Shown: piece after piece, positions 59,331 to 64,000 of the stretch
Layout: each line of letters opens with the position of its first letter
How positions within the stretch are numbered: position 1 is the first letter of the stretch
NCBI RefSeq assembly: GCF_016925635.1
Contig: NZ_CP070490.1
Coordinates: 620,001-684,000 of the forward strand
DNA from: Lysinibacillus fusiformis
GTDB lineage: Bacteria; Bacillota; Bacilli; Bacillales_A; Planococcaceae
Length of the DNA: 64,000 nt
Reading direction: 5' to 3'
Made by a program: the position numbers and the translations under genes
The notes under the pieces: model-generated
The model's database searches: none
What the model saw: only the letters and a program-made list of their open reading frames with translations
What the model was told of the DNA's origin: nothing

Positions 59331-61142
59331 TTAAAATCCTCGTCCAATCATGCGGCCAGTACGGTCGCGAGTTGTTGTCGGAGTTATCGGACCATACATC
59401 CAGTCTGGTTTCGGTATAATCCTAGCTTCTCTTTTTTTAGCGCTTGAAAACGCCATTTCTATTGCATCAAGTAAATCCACTGTAACTGCGTTTGGATAGT
59501 CTTGTAATTCTCGATACACTTCTTTATGATCGCGATTAAGAATCAAGGAATGGTTGGCAAGTGGCACTTCTAGCGATTCAATACGACTTGCCTTCGACTT
59601 AGTACCATGCGTTTTAATCGTACTCAAACGTGTATGATAAATTGAGTTATGACGCATCGAATCGGCTAATTGTTCAGCGTAAGCTCTATATGCTCCAATC
59701 CCTTCAACCACGCATTTATCCGGTTTATATTCGACCATTCGCGGCAAGATTTCCATGATAAACACGGACGGTACTTGTCGACTTGCATAGACATCGATTA
59801 CGAATACAAGACCACTTTCCCTATGACGTCCTAGCGTCACATATGCGTTAAGTGCTGATCGATTATTCCCCGCAAGCGCTGGATCCCAACATGAGACCTT
59901 ATCCATATCGCGTAAGTAATAATACTTGTCGTTGTATTCGATTGCGTCCAGGTGATATTGTCCATCGAAAACTCTGCGCCCGTAAGCATATTCCTCCGGA
60001 CTGAAATGTTGCTCATCGCTTGCGAAGGATTGATTCATATACTCCGAAGCGAATGCTCGACTACCAATGGACGCCTTAACATGCATTAACTCGCGATATG
60101 TCCAACGGTTAGACCATGCTAACTCAATGCCCGACTCGAGTTCATCTCGATTTTTCTCGTAAAACTCGTCTAACTCATCGTCTGTCGCTTCGCCTGTGTA
60201 CATATGCAAATAATCTGACCAGAGATGCGGATTATCTGGTTCATTGATGACTGCAGCATGGAAAAGCTTCCTATATTCACGGCGATCAAGTAAATTCGAT
60301 AATAAGCCGGATGCTGTAATTTTTGTTCCTACGAATACAATTACTCCATCTGCTGATGGTAACGGCTCGACAACTGAGTTCCACCAGTGAATAAGTTTCT
60401 GGCGTTGTTCTTCCGTAGCTTCATTGTTTAATGAGGAAATATCATCCGCCAAAAGAAGCGTCGGGCGAATCCCGTTGAACGTTTTACCCCTCAACGATTT
60501 CCCCGCCGATGATGCCTCTACTAATTGCTTTTTAGTAGTGATGAAAGTGTCCTCGTTATCGCGTTCGTTCTTATTTGACTGTTTGTAAAGCAGCTCCCCG
60601 AAGTCCTCACGTAAACGCTCGTTGTACTTCAATTGGTTAGCAATGGACGCGACTAACCGTTTAGCTAGCGTATCTGTTTCTGAAATGATTAAGATATAAT
60701 CACCTTGACCGTTAGTGTTATAACAAAGACTGTGCAGAGCCTTTATCGTTGAGATTACAGAACTTTTAGCATGCCCCCTCGGCGAAGCGATAACAAAGCG
60801 ATTGTTCTTACGTTTAGTGATCTCGTCGCATATATCGTAAAAATCACGGTGAATGGCTGCCATTTCATCGATGGATTCATGTGGCTGATGCTCTGAATAA
60901 TGCCGAATAATATTACCGGCCTCATTGTTTGGATTGCGTTCATCCGAAAAGTATTGATACGCAAAGTGCGCTACATCATACTCACCTTTAATAATCGATT
61001 CCAGACGCTCACTTTCGCGATCCATCGCTACGAGTTGCGATTGTTCCTGGCTTGTTAATCCGCCTTTGCCTGCTTTCTTAGCCAACGCATAGACAGCGCG
61101 TCGTAGCTGTGTTAAACGTGCTTTACGTTCGCTCATATTCAT
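59331..61142 (-). CDS. terL: Phage terminase large subunit
   Basis: 603 residues. ATPase domain with Walker A-like ASPRGHAKSS (119-128) and Walker B LLLADD (229-234); RNase H-fold nuclease domain with acidic residues in CWDPALAG (D420), VVEGIG (E480) and DLLDAIEMAF (D556/D559). It packages DNA into proheads. The start overlaps the previous gene in TAATG, with GGAGG nine bases upstream. Follows tail-type genes rather than preceding capsid genes. Confidence 0.93.
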   Translation of the reverse strand: MNMSERKARLTQLRRAVYALAKKAGKGGLTSQEQSQLVAMDRESERLESIIKGEYDVAHFAYQYFSDERNPNNEAGNIIRHYSEHQPHESIDEMAAIHRDFYDICDEITKRKNNRFVIASPRGHAKSSVISTIKALHSLCYNTNGQGDYILIISETDTLAKRLVASIANQLKYNERLREDFGELLYKQSNKNERDNEDTFITTKKQLVEASSAGKSLRGKTFNGIRPTLLLADDISSLNNEATEEQRQKLIHWWNSVVEPLPSADGVIVFVGTKITASGLLSNLLDRREYRKLFHAAVINEPDNPHLWSDYLHMYTGEATDDELDEFYEKNRDELESGIELAWSNRWTYRELMHVKASIGSRAFASEYMNQSFASDEQHFSPEEYAYGRRVFDGQYHLDAIEYNDKYYYLRDMDKVSCWDPALAGNNRSALNAYVTLGRHRESGLVFVIDVYASRQVPSVFIMEILPRMVEYKPDKCVVEGIGAYRAYAEQLADSMRHNSIYHTRLSTIKTHGTKSKASRIESLEVPLANHSLILNRDHKEVYRELQDYPNAVTVDLLDAIEMAFSSAKKREARIIPKPDWMYGPITPTTTRDRTGRMIGRGF

Positions 61143-61417
61143 TAGTTAGTACCTCCTGCAATCAATAAATCAGCGACCTCATCGCGAGCATCAGCTGCAA
61201 CACGAAGATGTTCTGCGTCACCTGTTACATGGAACATAATCGCTGATGAGACTAAATTGCGTGCTGTAGTCGTTTCTGGCGTTTCTGCCATCTGATTTAG
61301 TGCCATTAAATCCTCTTGTAAGGCCGCAATCGCTTCTCCGTCTACGAAGCCTAATGCCGTTGTAAAGGCAGCTAAAATCGTATGTTGTTGAATAGTCTTT
61401 AAGTTAGTTTTCTCCAT
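61142..61417 (-). CDS. Small phage protein of unknown function, 91 residues
   Basis: Alpha-helical, acidic protein starting MEKTNLKTIQQH. AAGGGGGATTAGC precedes this ATG, and the in-frame upstream region lacks a start signal. Stop overlaps the terL start (TAATG), so it is coupled to packaging genes. No family recognised. Confidence 0.75.
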   Translation of the reverse strand: MEKTNLKTIQQHTILAAFTTALGFVDGEAIAALQEDLMALNQMAETPETTTARNLVSSAIMFHVTGDAEHLRVAADARDEVADLLIAGGTN

Positions 61418-61472
61418 GCTAATCCCCCTTAGAAATATAAAAAGACAAGCGCCAATGCGCCTGCCTTCTTCG

Positions 61473-61811
61473 TCATTCATCCGATAACGATAATACATAT
61501 AGTTGTTGCTGATGTTCTGCTTCGAAAACTAACACACGAACGCCTACTTTCAGCTTATTCTCGTATTCAATAGTCGCGACTTGACCGTTTATCCTCACCG
61601 TTTCAGTGTAAGGCAATAATTGCGGATTGCACACGAGAAAAGGATCAGGCGTATCAATTGTGTCACCGTCCAGGAGAATACTAATTGGATTCTCACTCGT
61701 AACGGTTGCTATCTTTAGAGTACCGCCAAGATTATATCCCACGGCCTGCATTATCCCAACCAACCGCGTACCACCACTACCTTCTATAGGAACCTTTGGT
61801 TTAATAAGCAA
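61473..61811 (-). CDS. Phage protein resembling DUF2577 (baseplate-associated)
   Basis: 112 residues, beta-rich (KIATVTSENPISILLDGDTI; then LLPYTETVRINGQ). The pattern 'effect on KI/V, then D-x-L-x-V' resembles DUF2577/XkdS-like proteins found between tape-measure and baseplate genes of PBSX-type myoviruses. Overlaps the end of the tape-measure gene by 11 bases. Moderately sure of the family. Confidence 0.6.
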   Translation of the reverse strand: MLIKPKVPIEGSGGTRLVGIMQAVGYNLGGTLKIATVTSENPISILLDGDTIDTPDPFLVCNPQLLPYTETVRINGQVATIEYENKLKVGVRVLVFEAEHQQQLYVLSLSDE

Positions 61812-64000
61812 CTTGCATCGCCTGCTTTTCTATTAATTTTGCTAACCCTAACGCAATCTTGTCGATGTCTGCATTTTCTCGAACTTCCATCTTTTCAACA
61901 TTAAACGTAGGAGTAATGTTAACAACGCTAGGTGTACTTTTCTCACTACTAGGGACATTTGTTGTGCTGTACGATTTGTAGGTTGCCTTATTTACCACGC
62001 CTCGCTCTACCTGTTCGTACTTTATATGATCAAAACTCGAACCCGATGTTCTTCCACTTAAAAGCGAGCGATATTGATCCGCCTCTTGCGCCGTTAATAC
62101 CATTTCATTGCGATGTAATAGCGCCCGGTAATTATTCGATGGTACTCTTGCCAGTCCATGATAATGTGAGCCATCCGGTTTACCACCGTTCCCCGGTATC
62201 AACTTCTTGGCCCAACTAACGGCGCCAGAACCGATTTTACCGATCCAATCGGGCATTTTGATATTGCCTAAAATCGACGCAAACTCTTTAAGATAGCCTG
62301 CTGCTGTGCTAATCCAGTTACCCACAGTCTGGAATACTGGAGTCAATGCTTTTACGATTTCCGTAGCTGCTCCGAACGCTTGCGTAAATGCGCCCGCCAG
62401 AAATGCTACAAATGGTCCAACGATTGTGTCCCATCCCAAACGTAATACCTGGAATACTACGCCAAGCACCGCACCAAACAACTTGAGAATTGGTCCAGTT
62501 ACTCCCCAGAACATCTGAAACGCCGCTGTAATGAACTGAATCGCTGGAGCAAGTACGTTATTCCACGCTAGAACAGCAATATCAGCGATAATCTTTAAAT
62601 TCGTCCATAATCCGTTTAAGATTGGCTTCACAATGCCCCATAACGATTGAAGTACCGGCACTACAACGTTGTATATCGAGGTAAATACTGATGAAAACTG
62701 TTCCTTCATCGTTGCAACTCGCGTCATAATGGCGTTGATTTGATCCGATGAAAACAAAGCCTTTAGCACGCCTCTAACTCCGCCTACCTTAAATAAATCG
62801 AATAATGCACGTACTTTCGTTTTGATTCCGTCCACTACCGAGTTAATCTGATTCGCTATATCTGGAGGAAATAGCGCACTAATTAAGCCGCCTGCCCCTC
62901 CTGTTTTAAAAGCACTCCATAACGTTTTAACCTTGCCGACAATGCTGTCAATGATTCCTCTAAACGTTTCACTATTGTCGTAAAGAGCCTTAAATCCAAC
63001 GGCTGCAGCTGATATCCCCATTGCTATTAGCGCTATTGGATTCGAAAGAGCCGCGATTGTACCCACGACCGCAAGAGCGCCAACAAACGTTGCGAATGCG
63101 CCAGCAGCATAAGCGATTGGTTTGCGCCATCTTACGAATAAATCGTAAAGACCGATTGCTTTGTCGGTTACTTTGCCGAGCAGTCCGCCTAATTTATCGG
63201 ATAGTGATTTCACGTCAATTTTAGTATCGATTGCGTCATTAATACGTTGTAGGAAGGCCCCTAACTTTGTATTCGATTCAGCACCCATATCACGGAAAAA
63301 CGTACCTAGGCGTTCCTTTAAGGAATTAAATCTGCCCAAGGTTGTAGAACCCATAGCCTCAACTGTATTTTGAGTGATATTCATTTTATTTAAAGCCTTA
63401 TCTATCCCCGCAAGTTGCTCCTCGAATGAGCCACCTTTAACATCATTCAAGATGTTTTTATCGAGGTTAAATACCTCACGTAAAGAAATCGTATCACCAG
63501 ATGATAGCTCGCGAAGGCCACGAACGGCATCATCGATTGATTTCGTTGGATCACTGGCAACAAGACGCTCAACAAGCTTCCACGCGGTTCCAAGTTGTTT
63601 CATGTCTTTAGTTAGCGTAAGAAGTCCCTTTGACCCTGCGAACATGTCGCCTGAGTTAAGCAACGGTGAATCGATTGCCATTTTATCGACCATCTTCATG
63701 TATTGCTTCGTTGCATTATCGTCCTGGAATGCGGCTTGTATAATCGCCTTTGACTGTTCGAACTTAGCAGCCTCGCCAATCGTTGCATTCAGTAATTTTG
63801 CCGCCCCATTTGCACCGATGTAAGCGCCAGCCAGACCTATTAATGCGCTCTGCATACCGCCAAGTGAAGCGCTAAGTCCGTTAGTTCCAACACGGAGACT
63901 ATTGACTCTTGTCGCAAACAGTCCAGTAGACGTATTAGCATGGTTAGTCTCAGCAACGAATCGTCCCAGTGAATCGTGAAGTCGTCCGTTAGCATCTCGG
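61801..64000 (-). CDS. Phage tail tape-measure protein, C-terminal part (runs off the window)
   Basis: About 732 residues are visible and the frame stays open to base 64000, so the start is beyond the window (an internal ATG at 63855 is not the start). The first visible residues, RDANGRLHDSLGRFVAE, and the following LFATRVNSL fit the N-terminal part of a tape-measure protein. Then come hydrophobic segments (YAAGAFATFVGALAVVGTIA), repeated Ile/Val/Trp-rich stretches and a Gly-rich C-terminus with KPDGSHYHGLARVPSNNYRA and LLHRNEMVLTAQE, typical of tape-measure ends. Sets tail length and may carry membrane-penetrating segments. Confidence 0.88.
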   Translation of the reverse strand, partial: RDANGRLHDSLGRFVAETNHANTSTGLFATRVNSLRVGTNGLSASLGGMQSALIGLAGAYIGANGAAKLLNATIGEAAKFEQSKAIIQAAFQDDNATKQYMKMVDKMAIDSPLLNSGDMFAGSKGLLTLTKDMKQLGTAWKLVERLVASDPTKSIDDAVRGLRELSSGDTISLREVFNLDKNILNDVKGGSFEEQLAGIDKALNKMNITQNTVEAMGSTTLGRFNSLKERLGTFFRDMGAESNTKLGAFLQRINDAIDTKIDVKSLSDKLGGLLGKVTDKAIGLYDLFVRWRKPIAYAAGAFATFVGALAVVGTIAALSNPIALIAMGISAAAVGFKALYDNSETFRGIIDSIVGKVKTLWSAFKTGGAGGLISALFPPDIANQINSVVDGIKTKVRALFDLFKVGGVRGVLKALFSSDQINAIMTRVATMKEQFSSVFTSIYNVVVPVLQSLWGIVKPILNGLWTNLKIIADIAVLAWNNVLAPAIQFITAAFQMFWGVTGPILKLFGAVLGVVFQVLRLGWDTIVGPFVAFLAGAFTQAFGAATEIVKALTPVFQTVGNWISTAAGYLKEFASILGNIKMPDWIGKIGSGAVSWAKKLIPGNGGKPDGSHYHGLARVPSNNYRALLHRNEMVLTAQEADQYRSLLSGRTSGSSFDHIKYEQVERGVVNKATYKSYSTTNVPSSEKSTPSVVNITPTFNVEKMEVRENADIDKIALGLAKLIEKQAMQVAY

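Noticed and set aside
63374..63823. 149-codon plus-strand frame opposite the tape-measure gene
   Set aside because: Antisense shadow without a start signal; the tape-measure frame is continuous.

Overview
The window is a low-GC Firmicute chromosome segment. Gene content and order (nadB-nadC-nadA, yugI, yugE-like, patB, mrpA-G, yuiD/pepA/yuiB, and an rrn operon followed by a trnB-like tRNA cluster) follow the Bacillus subtilis plan. The protein divergence and the extra sulfate-assimilation block suggest a Lysinibacillus-like member of the Bacillales; the genus is an inference. The last ~6.5 kb is the end of a prophage.

Layout: (1) 1-2.9 kb, quinolinate synthesis operon nadBCA (nadB cut by the window start), then a VOC/glyoxalase gene. 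(2) 3.4-10.5 kb, one minus-strand ribosomal operon: promoter and boxA near 10.4 kb, 16S, 23S, 5S, then 20 tRNA genes in the order of B. subtilis trnB but without tRNA-His, ended by a bidirectional terminator. (3) 10.5-14.4 kb, EamA exporter, MgtC-like protein, CDF metal transporter, one unrecognised gene. (4) 14.4-21.8 kb, iron alcohol dehydrogenase, glutamate dehydrogenase, rocD and rocA, with a divergent RocR-like regulator whose AAA+ domain lacks the GAFTGA loop. Two 19-bp palindromes lie between rocA and the regulator. (5) 21.8-33 kb, S1-domain protein, ECF sigma factor with a large membrane anti-sigma candidate, Na+ symporter, PatB, CorA-like protein, cyclophilin, a compact class A PBP, an inverted pair of repeat elements, and YufK. 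(6) 33.2-39 kb, the seven-gene Mrp Na+/H+ antiporter operon. (7) 39-52.4 kb, a complete sulfate-to-sulfide block in three transcription units: cysH-cysP-sat-cysC (minus), sbp-cysT-cysW-cysA (plus), and cobA-sirB-yezD-cysJ-cysI (minus). (8) 52.7-57.4 kb, small Gly/Pro/Tyr-rich protein, leucyl aminopeptidase, YuiD, YuiB, 21-bp tandem repeats, a probably frameshifted LytS-type 5TM protein, a NUDIX hydrolase, and the 3' stub of a HesB/YutM-type gene. (9) 57.5-64 kb, prophage end: HTH protein, an ~800-bp gene-free stretch, small and large terminase, two small proteins, and a tape-measure gene running off the window.

How the genes work together: sulfate enters by the PiT-type CysP or by the ABC system. 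Sat and CysC activate it, CysH reduces APS/PAPS to sulfite, and CysJI reduces sulfite to sulfide using siroheme made by CobA and SirB. All three units start with a short leader carrying a related motif (GCTG, a small hairpin, then AGGC) that runs directly into an intrinsic terminator. I recognise no known riboswitch there. This shared attenuator-like leader is the strongest candidate for an undescribed system. The roc block degrades arginine/ornithine to glutamate and 2-oxoglutarate. Its regulator appears to have lost sigma-54 contact, and the rocA promoter looks like a sigma-A promoter. The prophage apparently inserted in the 3' end of the hesB/yutM-like gene, and its gene order in the direction of transcription (tape measure, then terL, then terS last) is the reverse of the usual one.
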